Below the pieces are notes generated by a model. That model made no database searches. It was given only the letters and a program-made list of their open reading frames with translations, and had not been told where the DNA came from. Shown here in pieces: positions 17,441 through 26,256 of a stretch of 64,000 nt of DNA. How positions within the stretch are numbered: the first letter of the stretch is position 1; the number at the start of each line of letters is the position of its first letter. The position numbers were made by a program, and so were the translations under genes. The stretch covers positions 1,054,001-1,118,000 of the forward strand of contig NZ_CP010979.1 in NCBI RefSeq assembly GCF_000498395.2, read 5' to 3'. This DNA is from Pseudomonas putida S13.1.2. Its GTDB lineage: Bacteria > Pseudomonadota > Gammaproteobacteria > Pseudomonadales > Pseudomonadaceae.

Positions 17441-18101
17441 GCTTCAGGTTTATGCGGTACCTGTCGGGGCAACTGTCTTGCACAACACCTGAAAGCTAGC
17501 GCGATCACTGTGGGAGCGGCTTTAGCCGCGAACACCGGCGGAAGCCGGTGCCATGCACAGCGTTGGATTCTTCGCGGGCACACCCGTTTCCACAGGTACG
17601 GTGCAGGCTTCAGGTTTATGCGGTACCTGTCGGGGCAACTGTCTTGCAAAACATCTGAACGCGAGCGCGATTACTGTGGGAGCGGGCATGCCCGCGAACA
17701 CCGGCAAAGCCGGTGCCATTCATCGCGCTGGATTCTTCGCGGGCACGCCCGCTCCCACAGGTACCGCGTAGGCTTCAGGTTTATGCAGTACCTGTCGGGG
17801 CAACTGTCTTGCAAAACATCTGAACGCGAGCGCGATTACTGTGGGAGCGGGCATGCCCGCGAACACCGGCAAAGCCGGTGCCATTCATCGCGCTGGATTC
17901 TTCGCGGGTAAACCCGCTCCTACAGGTACCGCGCAGGCTGCAGGTTTATGCAGTAGCTGTGGGGACAACTGTCTTGCATAACACCTAAGCGCTAGCGCGA
18001 TCACTGTGGGAGCGGCTTTAGCCGCGAACACCGGCGAAGCCGGTGCCAGGCACCGCGTTGCCTGCTTCGCGGGTGAACCCGCACACATCTTTCTCAAGCC
18101 T
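17441..18101. repeat. Tandem array of four ~165-bp units, each carrying REP elements
   Basis: The landmark GCTTCAGG (GCTGCAGG in the last copy) starts units at 17441, 17607, 17772 and 17937, and AACTGTCTTG recurs at 17471, 17637, 17802 and 17967, giving periods of 166, 165 and 165. Each unit contains GTGGGAGCGGGC or GTGGGAGCGGCT palindromes, a CACCGGC-AA-GCCGGTG hairpin and TTCGCGGG(C/T). The two middle units are nearly identical; the outer two have drifted. The array fills the space between the porin gene and vanR. Because 165 is divisible by 3, open frames run through it with repeated peptides, but they look like artefacts. Confidence 0.9.
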
Positions 18102-18183
18102 TGTGGGGTGCACTCCGAACAGGCCTGCAGCATCCCCTCGGCTTGCGCTAAGATGCCCGCTCATGTCCCTGGAAGTAGCCTGG

Positions 18184-18897
18184 ATGAGCAAACCCGGTCA
18201 AATGGTGCTGGTCGCGTTGCGCAAGATGATCGCCTCGGGCGAGCTGGCGGCCGGCGAGCGCTTGATGGAAGTCCCCACTGCCGAGCTGTTCGGCGTCTCA
18301 CGCATGCCGGTGCGCATGGCGTTTCGTACCCTCGAGCAGGAAGGCCTGCTGGTGCGTTTTGGCGGCCGGGGGTTTCAGGTGCGCTCGGTCAGCGCCGATG
18401 ATATCGCTGGCGCGGTCGAGGTACGTGGCGTACTGGAGGGGTTGGCCGCTCGCCAAGCCGCAGAGCGTGGCTTGTCAGCGTCAGCCCGCGCGGCGCTGCA
18501 ACAATGCCTGGTCGATGGCGATCAGCTATTCGACAAGGGCTTCGTGACCGAAGACGACCTGCAGGCCTACCACGACCTGAACATGCGCTTTCACCAGGTG
18601 ATCATCGAAGCCAGCCACAACCCGGCCATCGCCGATGCCCTGGCACGCAACGACCACCTGCCGTTCGCCTCGGTCACCGCACTGGCCGTGGACCGCCATG
18701 ACCTGGCCCGCGAGTACCGGCGCTTCAACTTCGCCCATATGCAGCACCACGCGGTGTTCGACGCCCTGACCAACCGTCAGGGTGCTCGCGCCGAAGCCAT
18801 CATGCGCGAGCACGCCAATGCCACCTTGCGCTACGCCGAAACCTTTGGTGGGGCAACGGCGGACGCGAGCATGAAAGTCATCCTGCCTTCGTCGTGA
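18184..18897 (+). CDS. vanR: GntR/FCD family repressor of vanillate demethylase genes (VanR)
   Basis: About 237 residues from the ATG at 18184, which has GGAAG eight bases upstream; an in-frame ATG at 18163 would add seven residues. The N-terminal winged helix (IASGELAAGERLMEVPTAEL, then VSRMPVRMAFRTLEQEGLL) is typical GntR. The C-terminal FCD domain has the metal/ligand region FHQVIIEASHNPAIADAL and MQHHAVFDAL. VanR represses vanAB and is released by vanillate. It converges on vanB with a gap of only 6 bases. Four GGATCC palindromes at the transporter and vanA promoters are its likely operators. Confidence 0.88.
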   Translation: MSKPGQMVLVALRKMIASGELAAGERLMEVPTAELFGVSRMPVRMAFRTLEQEGLLVRFGGRGFQVRSVSADDIAGAVEVRGVLEGLAARQAAERGLSASARAALQQCLVDGDQLFDKGFVTEDDLQAYHDLNMRFHQVIIEASHNPAIADALARNDHLPFASVTALAVDRHDLAREYRRFNFAHMQHHAVFDALTNRQGARAEAIMREHANATLRYAETFGGATADASMKVILPSS

Positions 18898-18903
18898 GCC
18901 GGT

Positions 18904-19854
18904 TCAGATATCCAGCACCAGCAGCGGCGACTTCGAGCGCGAGCAGCAGGGCGTGAACTGATCGTTCAGCGCCTGCTCCTCTTCGGTGAGGAACATGTCA
19001 CGGTGATCCGGCGTGCCCTGCAGCACACGGGTCAGGCAGGTGCCGCAAATACCCTGCTCGCACGACATGGCAATTTCGATACCATGCTGTTCCAGCACCT
19101 GCACCACGGTCTGATCGGCTGGCACCTCGAATACTTGCCCCGTGCTGCCCACCTGCACCGAGAAACTGCCATCGTTGCTGGCATCCACTGGCGCCGCGGC
19201 AAAGTACTCGCGGTGCAGGTTGGCCTCTTGCCAGCCCAGCCCCTTGGCGCTGTCCAGCACATGCTGCATGAACCCGCCGGGCCCGCAAACATACAGGTGC
19301 ACATCCTCTTGCGGGTTGCCCAGCACCCGGGCGATATCCAGTGCGGTTTCCGGCTGCTCGTCAAAGTGCACGAACAGGCGGTCAGCGAACGGCGCGTTGC
19401 GAATGCGCTCGACAAAGGCCGCACGCTCGCTGGAGCGGGCACAGTAGTGCAGCTCGAAATCATGGCCGCTGTGGGACAACTGCTCGGCCATGCACAGGAT
19501 CGGGGTAATGCCGATGCCACCGGCAAACAGCAGGCTGCGCTGCGCGCCCTCGGCCAGCGGGAACAAGTTGCGCGGCGCGCTTATGCGCAGCCGTGCGCCG
19601 GCCTGCACCTGCTCATGCAGGCTGCGTGAGCCGCCCCGCGAAGCCGGGTCGTTGAGCACGCCAATCAGGTAGCGGTGGCGCTCTTCGGGGTGATTGCACA
19701 GCGAATACTGGCGCACCAGCCCATCGGGCAAGTGCACGTCGATATGCGCACCAGCGCTGAACGCCGGCAGCAGGCTGCCATCCGCCGTCGCCAGCTCGAA
19801 GCTGCAAATACCTTGCGCTTCATCGTTACGGGACACCACTACGGCATCGATCAT
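18904..19854 (-). CDS. vanB: Vanillate O-demethylase reductase subunit VanB
   Basis: 316 residues, class IA-type reductase: an FMN-binding barrel (RQYSLCN), an NAD domain (FAGGIGITPILCMAEQL) and a C-terminal plant-type 2Fe-2S domain with CEQGICGTCLTRV and a fourth Cys in TPCCSRSK. It passes electrons from NADH to the Rieske oxygenase VanA for oxidative demethylation of vanillate to protocatechuate and formaldehyde. It follows vanA with a 12-base gap in one leftward operon. Confidence 0.95.
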   Translation of the reverse strand: MIDAVVVSRNDEAQGICSFELATADGSLLPAFSAGAHIDVHLPDGLVRQYSLCNHPEERHRYLIGVLNDPASRGGSRSLHEQVQAGARLRISAPRNLFPLAEGAQRSLLFAGGIGITPILCMAEQLSHSGHDFELHYCARSSERAAFVERIRNAPFADRLFVHFDEQPETALDIARVLGNPQEDVHLYVCGPGGFMQHVLDSAKGLGWQEANLHREYFAAAPVDASNDGSFSVQVGSTGQVFEVPADQTVVQVLEQHGIEIAMSCEQGICGTCLTRVLQGTPDHRDMFLTEEEQALNDQFTPCCSRSKSPLLVLDI

Positions 19855-19866
19855 GTCGGCTGTTCC

Positions 19867-20934
19867 TCAGGCAGGGGTGGCGCTGGTAGCGATCAGTTGC
19901 GGTTGCGGCGCACGCTCTTTGGCGATGATCCGCTCCAGCACCTTGCGCGACTGCACGCCGCCAGCATCGATGTTCAGCTTCAGCAGATTGCGCTCGGGGT
20001 AGGCCAGCAGGTTCTGTTGCTGGCGTTCGAGCATCTCCAGGTCTTCACTGAAAATCTTGCCCTGGCCCTCACGAATGTTGTCGGTCAGGGCCTGGTCGTG
20101 CGCGGCGAAGTTGCGCGCCATGCCCCAGAAGTACCAGATCGAGGTGTCGGTTTCCGGGGTGATGAAATCCACCACGATGCTCGACGCCTTGTGCTGGGCC
20201 TCGGCGTGGTAGCCACCCTTGCCGGCATGGGCTACGCCCACTTCGATCAGCACATGGCTGGGCGGAGTGAAGCGGCAGATCTGCCAGCGATCCACCGGCA
20301 CGTCGTCGGCCAGGCCGTTGCCACGCAGGGCCATGCGCCAGAAGGGCGGGGCCATGATGTTTTCCATGTGCCGGGCGGTGACCACCTCGTCGCCGGTGAC
20401 GGTGGTGACTGGCGGCGCCTCGTCGATTTCCTTCTGGCCGATGCTGGAGGCATGCACGTAGGTTTCGTGGGTGAGGTCCATCAGGTTGTCGATCATCAGC
20501 CGGTAGTCACAACCAATGTGGAACAGCCCGCCGCCGTACGCCCACTCATCATTCACCGCCCATTCCAGATGCGGGATCAGCGCCGGGTCGGCCTGCGCCT
20601 GGTCGCCGGGCCATACCCAAATGAAGCCATAACGCTCGACAGCCGCAAAGGTCTTGTTGCAGGGAAAGCCACGCACCCGCTGGCCCGGCATCGAGACGGT
20701 CTTGCCGTCGCAACCCATGACCAGGCCGTGGTAGCCACACACCAGGTTGCCATCCTCGACATAGCCCAACGACAACGGCGCGCCACGGTGAGGGCAGAAG
20801 TCCTCGACGGCGGCGACTTTGTTCTCTTGGGCGCGGTAGAACACGATCTTCTCGCCGCAGATCTGCCGGCCAAGGGGCTTGGTGGCTATCTCGTCGGGGG
20901 TGCACGCGACGTACCAGGTGTTTTTGGGGTACAT
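19867..20934 (-). CDS. vanA: Vanillate O-demethylase oxygenase subunit VanA
   Basis: 355 residues. The Rieske cluster ligands are C47 and H49 (FCPHRGAPLSLG) and C66 and H69 (VCGYHG); the mononuclear-iron region follows in the catalytic domain (MIDNLMDLTHETYVH). This is the usual length for VanA. It carries out O-demethylation of vanillate in the cytoplasm with VanB. GGAGAG precedes the ATG. It is divergent from the ABC operon, and its promoter region contains two palindromic VanR-like sites. Confidence 0.96.
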   Translation of the reverse strand: MYPKNTWYVACTPDEIATKPLGRQICGEKIVFYRAQENKVAAVEDFCPHRGAPLSLGYVEDGNLVCGYHGLVMGCDGKTVSMPGQRVRGFPCNKTFAAVERYGFIWVWPGDQAQADPALIPHLEWAVNDEWAYGGGLFHIGCDYRLMIDNLMDLTHETYVHASSIGQKEIDEAPPVTTVTGDEVVTARHMENIMAPPFWRMALRGNGLADDVPVDRWQICRFTPPSHVLIEVGVAHAGKGGYHAEAQHKASSIVVDFITPETDTSIWYFWGMARNFAAHDQALTDNIREGQGKIFSEDLEMLERQQQNLLAYPERNLLKLNIDAGGVQSRKVLERIIAKERAPQPQLIATSATPA

Positions 20935-20963
20935 GGGAGGCTCTCCAGGGTTTTGTTTTTATT

Positions 20964-20977
20964 TAATGGATCCATTA
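20964..20977. promoter_or_regulatory. Putative VanR operator, vanA proximal
   Basis: The perfect palindrome TAATGGATCCATTA lies 30 bases upstream of the vanA start on the minus strand, where bound repressor would block the promoter or transcript start. It is close to the published Caulobacter VanR operator (ATTGGATCCAAT). Confidence 0.68.
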
Positions 20978-21050
20978 GAGCCATGATGAAGACTTGCGGT
21001 CAATATCATCTGCCGGTTTATGGTGGGTTCTGTGCGATTATCGGACTTAT

Positions 21051-21062
21051 ATGGATCCATTA
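21051..21062. promoter_or_regulatory. Putative VanR operator, vanA distal
   Basis: ATGGATCCATTA, 85 bases (about eight helical turns) from the proximal site and between the divergent vanA and ABC genes. It shares the core with the sites at 14241 and 20964. Confidence 0.62.
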
Positions 21063-21172
21063 ACTTCATGGCGTAAGAGACAACCGTAGGAGGGGGCGGG
21101 GGTGGATGGCTGCGTACCACTGCGGCTCGGACCTGCTATTACTAAGCAGACGCATCCCATAAAGGCCCGTCG

Positions 21173-21838
21173 ATGCTCGCCATCGAACAGCTCCACAAAT
21201 CATTCCCCACCCCGCAAGGCCCGCTCCCCGTTCTGCAGGGCGTGGACCTGCGCCTGGCGCGCGGTAGCAGCCTGGCGCTGATGGGCGAGTCGGGCAGCGG
21301 CAAGAGCACGTTGCTGCACTTGATTGCCGGCCTGGACCGTGCCGACAGCGGCCGCATCCTGATCGATGGCGTCCCGCTCGACGGCCGTTCGGAGGCGTCG
21401 CTGGCGCAGTGGCGACGGGAGGGCATTGGCCTGGTGTTCCAGCAATACAACCTGATCAGCAGCCTGGACGTGGCGGCGAACCTGGCCTTTCAGGCCAGGC
21501 TGGCTGGCAGGCATGACCCACAATGGGTGGCTTACCTGGCAGAGCAGTTGGGCTTGGCAGGTTTGCTGGCGCGCTACCCTGAGCAGTTGTCCGGTGGCCA
21601 GCAGCAACGGGTCGCCATCGGCCGCGCCTTGGCTGGGCGCCCGGCCTGGCTGCTGGCCGATGAACCCACCGGCAGCCTTGACGAAGCCAGCAGTGATGAG
21701 GTGCTGAGCCTGTTGCTGCAACTGGTCGCCGAGGCCGGCAGCGGTGTGTTGATGGTGACCCACAGCCCCCGGCTGGCGGCACGCTTGCAGCGGCGTTGCC
21801 AGCTGCAGGCCGGTCGCGTTCAGCCAGAGTTGGGGTGA
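21173..21838 (+). CDS. ABC transporter ATP-binding protein (LolD/MacB type)
   Basis: 221 residues: Walker A GESGSGKST (38-46), Q-loop VFQQYN, signature LSGGQQQRV (from 139) and Walker B LLADEP (160-165), followed by the H-loop VTHSP. Sequence and size match ATPases of the MacB/LolD class, which drive FtsX-like permeases rather than solute importers. It is translationally coupled to the permease gene: its TGA overlaps the next ATG (TGATG at 21836-21840). Confidence 0.92.
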   Translation: MLAIEQLHKSFPTPQGPLPVLQGVDLRLARGSSLALMGESGSGKSTLLHLIAGLDRADSGRILIDGVPLDGRSEASLAQWRREGIGLVFQQYNLISSLDVAANLAFQARLAGRHDPQWVAYLAEQLGLAGLLARYPEQLSGGQQQRVAIGRALAGRPAWLLADEPTGSLDEASSDEVLSLLLQLVAEAGSGVLMVTHSPRLAARLQRRCQLQAGRVQPELG

Positions 21839-24291
21839 TGAGGCTTTTGTCGCTGGCCCTGTTGGCGTTGTTCAGCCATTGGCGGCGTCATCGTGTGCAG
21901 TTTTTCAGCATCTTCACCGGGTTGTGGCTGGCCACGGCGCTGTGGACGGGCGTGCAGGCGCTGAACAGCCAGGCACGCAGCGACTACGCCCGGGCCAGTG
22001 CCGTGCTGGCCGGGCCGCTGCAGGCGCAGCTAGTGCCGCGCAACGGTGAGCGCTTCGACCAAGGGCTTTACGTGCAATTGCGCAAGCAGGGTTGGCCAGT
22101 AACGCCCGTGCTGGAAGGGCGCTTGCGCTTGCCTGGGGAGCCCGCGCGCAGCGTGCGCCTGCTGGGCATCGACCCTTTGAGCCTGCCGCCGGCCAGCAGC
22201 ATTGCCGGTGTGCAGCCGCAAGCATTCGATGTGCAGGCGTTCATCGGCACGCCCGGGCAAGCGTGGGCCGGGCCAGACACCTTGCGGCAACTGGGCGCAG
22301 AGCTTGGGGCCGCGGTGCGCGACAGCGAAGGGCAATTGCTACCCCCCATGATCCTGCAGCCTGCATTGGCGCCCGGCGTGATCGTGGTCGATATCGGCCA
22401 TGCCCAGCGGTTGCTGCACGCGCCTGGGCAGTTGTCGCGATTGCTGGTGGCCGGCAAGCCAGGGCCGCTGCCTGCTGATATTGCGGTTTACCTCGAACTG
22501 CAACCGCAACAGGACGACGGCGGGTTGCAGCGGCTGACTGAGAGCTTTCACCTCAACCTGACTGCACTCGGCCTCCTGGCGTTCGTCGTAGGCCTGTTTA
22601 TCGCCCATGCCGCAATCGGTCTGGCGCTAGAACAGCGGCGTGGATTGATCCGGAATCTGCGCGCCTGTGGCGTCAGCTTGAACACCCTGCTGTGTGCCTT
22701 GATGCTGGAGCTGGGTCTGTTCGCCGTCCTGGGCGGGCTGGCCGGCGTGGCCAGCGGGTATGTGCTGGCCGCGTGGTTGTTGCCCGATGTGGCAGCCAGT
22801 TTGCGCGGCCTGTACGGCGCCCAAGTTGCCGGTACCCTGAGCCTGCCCGCGTGGTGGTGGCTGCTGGGGGTGCTTGTGAGTGTGTTGGGGGCATTGCTGG
22901 CAGGGCTGGGCAGCGTGTTGCGTGCAGCCCGGTTGCCATTGCTGGCGTTGGCGCAGCCTCAGGCTTGGCGGCTGGCGCAGGGGCCATGGTTGAGGCGCCA
23001 GGCTTGCATAGCGGGGGTTCTGTTGCTGCTGGCCTTGGGCTGTGGCGTGCTGGGTAACCGCCTGGCCAGCGCGTTTGCCATGCTGGCTGGGCTGTTGCTG
23101 GCGGCGGCGCTGTTGTTGCCGGCCTTGCTCGACCGGGCTCTGGCCTTGCTGACGCGGTATTGCCGGCGACCTTTGGCGCAATGGTTCGTCGCCGATAGCC
23201 GCCAGCAACTGCCGGCACTGAGTTTGGCGCTGATGGCACTGTTGTTGGCGCTGGCTGCCAGTGTCGGGGTGGGCAGCATGACCGAGGGCTTTCGCAAGAC
23301 CTTTGTCGGCTGGCTGGACCTGCGCCTGTCTGCCGACCTGTACGTCACCCCTCGGGATACCGCCCAAGGTCTGGAGATTGCGCAGTGGCTAGGGCAGCAA
23401 TCTGCAGCCAGTGTGGTGCTGCCCGGCTGGCGTGTAGAAACGCAGTTGCAGGGCTGGCCGGTGCAGCTCCAGGGTATCGTCGATCACCCGGCCTACCTCA
23501 AGCGTTGGCCGTTGCTACAGCAGCAGCCTCACGCCTGGGTAGCGCTGGCCAGCGGGCAGGGCGTGATGCTCAGTGAACAGCTGGCAAGGCGCCTGAAGCT
23601 GCAACTGGGCGATCGCCTGGCGCTGCCTTCAAAGGCCATGACGGTGGTGGGTATCTATGCCGATTACGGCAACCCCAAGGGCCATGTGCTGGTCAATGCC
23701 GGCTGGTTACGCATGCAGTGGCCACAGGCAGCGCTAACCGGCTTGAGCGTTGACTTGCCCGCTGAACAAGTGCTCGCCATCAAGGCCGCGTTGCAACAGC
23801 GCTTCGCCCTGGACGACAGCCGCGTGGTAGAGCAGGCACGCCTGAAACGCTGGTCCACCGAGGTGTTCAACCGTACCTTTGCCGCCACTGCTGCGCTCAA
23901 CAGCCTCACGCTTGGCGTGGCCGGCGTGGCGCTTTTCATCAACTTGCTGACGTTGGGCCAAACGCGGCTGAGCCAGCTGGCACCCCTGTGGGCGCTGGGT
24001 GTGCAGCGCAGACAACTGGTGTGGCTGAGCCTGGGGCAGACACTGATGCTGAGCAGTTTCACGGTACTGCTGGCCATTCCGTTGGGGGTGTTGTTGGCCT
24101 GGTGCCTGGTGGCGGTGGTCAACGTGCAGGCGTTCGGCTGGCGCCTGCCGCTTTACGTATTCCCCGTGCAGCTGCTGCAACTGGCCGCCTTGGGGTTGTT
24201 CACCAGTCTGTTGGCCAGCGCCTGGCCGCTGTGGCAACTGGCGCGCCGCCAGCCCCGCGAACTGTTGAGGCCGTTTGCCGATGAAGCGTAA
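21838..24291 (+). CDS. FtsX-like ABC permease
   Basis: 817 residues. One N-terminal membrane helix precedes a periplasmic domain of about 200 residues; then come helices around 245-400, a second periplasmic domain and a C-terminal helix group ending LARRQPRELLRPF, the ABC3 permease layout of large AttF/YbbP-type proteins. It works with the preceding ATPase in a mechanotransmission or lipoprotein/lipid-handling system. The third gene, a lipoprotein with a CrtC-like fold, overlaps its end by 11 bases. This resembles the attEFGH arrangement, whose molecular function is not known. Confidence 0.85.
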   Translation: MRLLSLALLALFSHWRRHRVQFFSIFTGLWLATALWTGVQALNSQARSDYARASAVLAGPLQAQLVPRNGERFDQGLYVQLRKQGWPVTPVLEGRLRLPGEPARSVRLLGIDPLSLPPASSIAGVQPQAFDVQAFIGTPGQAWAGPDTLRQLGAELGAAVRDSEGQLLPPMILQPALAPGVIVVDIGHAQRLLHAPGQLSRLLVAGKPGPLPADIAVYLELQPQQDDGGLQRLTESFHLNLTALGLLAFVVGLFIAHAAIGLALEQRRGLIRNLRACGVSLNTLLCALMLELGLFAVLGGLAGVASGYVLAAWLLPDVAASLRGLYGAQVAGTLSLPAWWWLLGVLVSVLGALLAGLGSVLRAARLPLLALAQPQAWRLAQGPWLRRQACIAGVLLLLALGCGVLGNRLASAFAMLAGLLLAAALLLPALLDRALALLTRYCRRPLAQWFVADSRQQLPALSLALMALLLALAASVGVGSMTEGFRKTFVGWLDLRLSADLYVTPRDTAQGLEIAQWLGQQSAASVVLPGWRVETQLQGWPVQLQGIVDHPAYLKRWPLLQQQPHAWVALASGQGVMLSEQLARRLKLQLGDRLALPSKAMTVVGIYADYGNPKGHVLVNAGWLRMQWPQAALTGLSVDLPAEQVLAIKAALQQRFALDDSRVVEQARLKRWSTEVFNRTFAATAALNSLTLGVAGVALFINLLTLGQTRLSQLAPLWALGVQRRQLVWLSLGQTLMLSSFTVLLAIPLGVLLAWCLVAVVNVQAFGWRLPLYVFPVQLLQLAALGLFTSLLASAWPLWQLARRQPRELLRPFADEA

Positions 24292-25336
24292 CGCCTTGCT
24301 GTTGCTATGCGGCCTGCTATGCGCTTGTGATCCGCCGGCGCCACAAAGCTATGCCGGGCTGGGGCAGCAGGCAGACGGTTTCAGCCAGGTGGCCCGTGCG
24401 CATCGCCTGGAGTTCCCGCGTGACCATGGCGCGCACGATGGCTTTCGCATCGAATGGTGGTACGTCACCGCCAACCTCAAGGACGCCCAAGGGCGTGACT
24501 GGGGCGCGCAGTGGACCCTGTTCCGCTCGGCCGTGCGCCCCGGCCCTGAAACCACCGACTGGAACAGCCCCAACCTGTGGATGGGGCACGCGGCCCTGAC
24601 CGGGCCGGATGGTCACCAGTCTGGCGAAACCCTGGCGCGCGGCGGTATTGGCCAGGCCGGTGTGCAGGCCCAGCCTTTCCGGGCGTGGATCAATGATTGG
24701 TCGTTGCAGGGCAGGGGGGGTATCGAAAGCCTGCAAATGGTCGCCGGGGGTGAAGGTTTTCGCTACGACTTGCGTTTGGACAGTGATCGGCCCCTGGTGC
24801 TGCACGGCGATCAGGGTTACAGCGAGAAATCCGGCAAGGGGCAGGCCTCTTACTATTACAGCCAGCCGTTTTACCGTGTGCGCGGGGAAGTGGAACGTGA
24901 TGGCATGTGCATCGCGGTCACCGGCCAGGCCTGGCTGGACCGGGAATGGAGCAGCCAGCCGCTGGCGGCCGGGCAAACCGGGTGGGACTGGTTTTCCCTG
25001 CACCTGGACAGTGGTGCCAAGCTGATGGTGTTCCAGGTGCGTCAGGCTGAGGGCGATGCCTACCGCGCCGGCACGTGGGTTGGCCCGCAAGGTGAAGTGG
25101 TAGCGCTGCAAGGCGCGCAGGTGCAGTTGCAGGCCCTGGCCCGGGCCGAGCAGAAGAATGGCAAGCAGGTACCGACGCGCTGGCGGGTGCAGGTGCCGGC
25201 GCATGGGGTGGATGTGCAGGTTGACGCGGTGGAGCCACGGGCCTGGATGGATACGCGGTTCCCGTACTGGGAAGGGCCGGTGCGGTTGAGCGGGAGTGCG
25301 GGTGGGCGCGGGTATCTGGAGATGACTGGCTACTAG
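24281..25336 (+). CDS. Lipocalin-like (CrtC/AttH) lipoprotein
   Basis: 351 residues. The N-terminus MKRNALLLLCGLLCACDPP is a lipoprotein signal with a lipobox ending at the Cys before DPP. The mature part starts LEFPRDHGAHDGFRIEWWYV, the hallmark of the AttH/hydroxyneurosporene synthase-like double-lipocalin fold, and later has WLDREWSSQPL and GWDWFSLHLD, typical of the family. It is likely anchored in the periplasm and linked to the ABC pair. In Agrobacterium an AttH homologue follows an ABC set implicated in attachment; the ligand is unknown, and a lipid or polyketide-like hydrophobic molecule is possible. Confidence 0.82.
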   Translation: MKRNALLLLCGLLCACDPPAPQSYAGLGQQADGFSQVARAHRLEFPRDHGAHDGFRIEWWYVTANLKDAQGRDWGAQWTLFRSAVRPGPETTDWNSPNLWMGHAALTGPDGHQSGETLARGGIGQAGVQAQPFRAWINDWSLQGRGGIESLQMVAGGEGFRYDLRLDSDRPLVLHGDQGYSEKSGKGQASYYYSQPFYRVRGEVERDGMCIAVTGQAWLDREWSSQPLAAGQTGWDWFSLHLDSGAKLMVFQVRQAEGDAYRAGTWVGPQGEVVALQGAQVQLQALARAEQKNGKQVPTRWRVQVPAHGVDVQVDAVEPRAWMDTRFPYWEGPVRLSGSAGGRGYLEMTGY

Positions 25337-25414
25337 GGCCTATAGCCGTCATCACGCGATCCCTTGTAGGAGCGGCCTTGATCTGGTCAAGTAATTTTGG
25401 ACACCGGTTAAGGT

Positions 25415-26212
25415 TCATGCCGCTGCCCTGAGCTTTTCCTCCATGGCTACCGGGGTCTCATAGCCGTTGTAGCTGTGGAGGCGCTTGAGGTTGTAGCGCA
25501 CCAAATAAGCCATGATGTCGGCCTTAGCTGCAGCTTCGGACTCATAGCCCCCTGCTGGCACCCATTCTGATTTCAATGCCCCGAAAAATCGCTCCATGGC
25601 GGCGTTGTCCCAGCATTGGCCACGGTGGCTCATGCTTTGTTTCAAGCTGCACTCTTCAAGCACAGCCCTGAATTTATGGCTGGTGTACTGACAACCTTGA
25701 TCTGAATGAAACATCACCCCTGCAGGTTTACCTCTGGACTCAGACGCCATACGCAGCGCGTCACAGGCCAATCTGGCATCGGCAGTCATTGAGAATGCCC
25801 AGCCCACAACTCGGCGTGCGTACAAGTCGATTATTGCGGCCAAATAGAGCCAACGTCTGCCAACCTGGATGTAAGTCACATCGCCACACCAAACCTCATT
25901 GATCGTCGAAACTTTGAAGTTTCGCTTCAGCTGGTTTTCCGCAATCAGTGCTTCCGCGCCCGATGAGCGATACCGATGGGGCCTTCGTTGTCGGCATTCC
26001 AGACCAGCTTCACGCATAAGAGCACGCACTTTGTAACGCCCGATTTTATGGCCTTCACGTCGCATTTCCTGCATCAACGTGCGTGAGCCTGCGGAGCCTC
26101 GTGACGCCTTGAAAAGCTTGATTACCTGCGAGCGTAGAGCATCCCTTTCGAGATTTTCACGCCCTTGGCGTTTGCGCCAGGCATAGAAACTGCTGCGCTT
26201 GACCCCAAGCAC
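25415..26212 (-). CDS. IS3-family transposase OrfB (DDE catalytic part)
   Basis: 265 residues from the first ATG, but probably made as an OrfAB fusion by -1 frameshifting upstream. HTH_21 and integrase core are present: the first Asp in EVWCGDVTYIQ, the second in FHSDQGCQYTS and the Glu in NAAMERFFGALKSEW give the complete DDE triad with the usual spacing. No internal stop interrupts it. It lies within the 1250-bp element on the strand opposite to the upstream ABC genes. Confidence 0.95.
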   Translation of the reverse strand: MLGVKRSSFYAWRKRQGRENLERDALRSQVIKLFKASRGSAGSRTLMQEMRREGHKIGRYKVRALMREAGLECRQRRPHRYRSSGAEALIAENQLKRNFKVSTINEVWCGDVTYIQVGRRWLYLAAIIDLYARRVVGWAFSMTADARLACDALRMASESRGKPAGVMFHSDQGCQYTSHKFRAVLEECSLKQSMSHRGQCWDNAAMERFFGALKSEWVPAGGYESEAAAKADIMAYLVRYNLKRLHSYNGYETPVAMEEKLRAAA

Positions 26213-26256
26213 GCGACAGCAGTCGACAACACCATATTGCTCACTCAGCTCGTTGA

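Noticed and set aside
17294..17911. A 205-codon frame on the plus strand with internally repeated peptides
   Set aside because: It runs through the 165-bp tandem array, whose length is a multiple of three; the peptide repeats merely mirror the DNA repeats, and start, codon use and composition are not those of a gene.
17441..18101. Possible CRISPR array
   Set aside because: Units are 165 bp with conserved rather than unique spacers, contain REP palindromes, and no cas genes are nearby.
20935..21172. Leader ORF before vanA
   Set aside because: An ATG in this region opens a frame into vanA, but there is no ribosome site and it is more simply the operator/promoter region.
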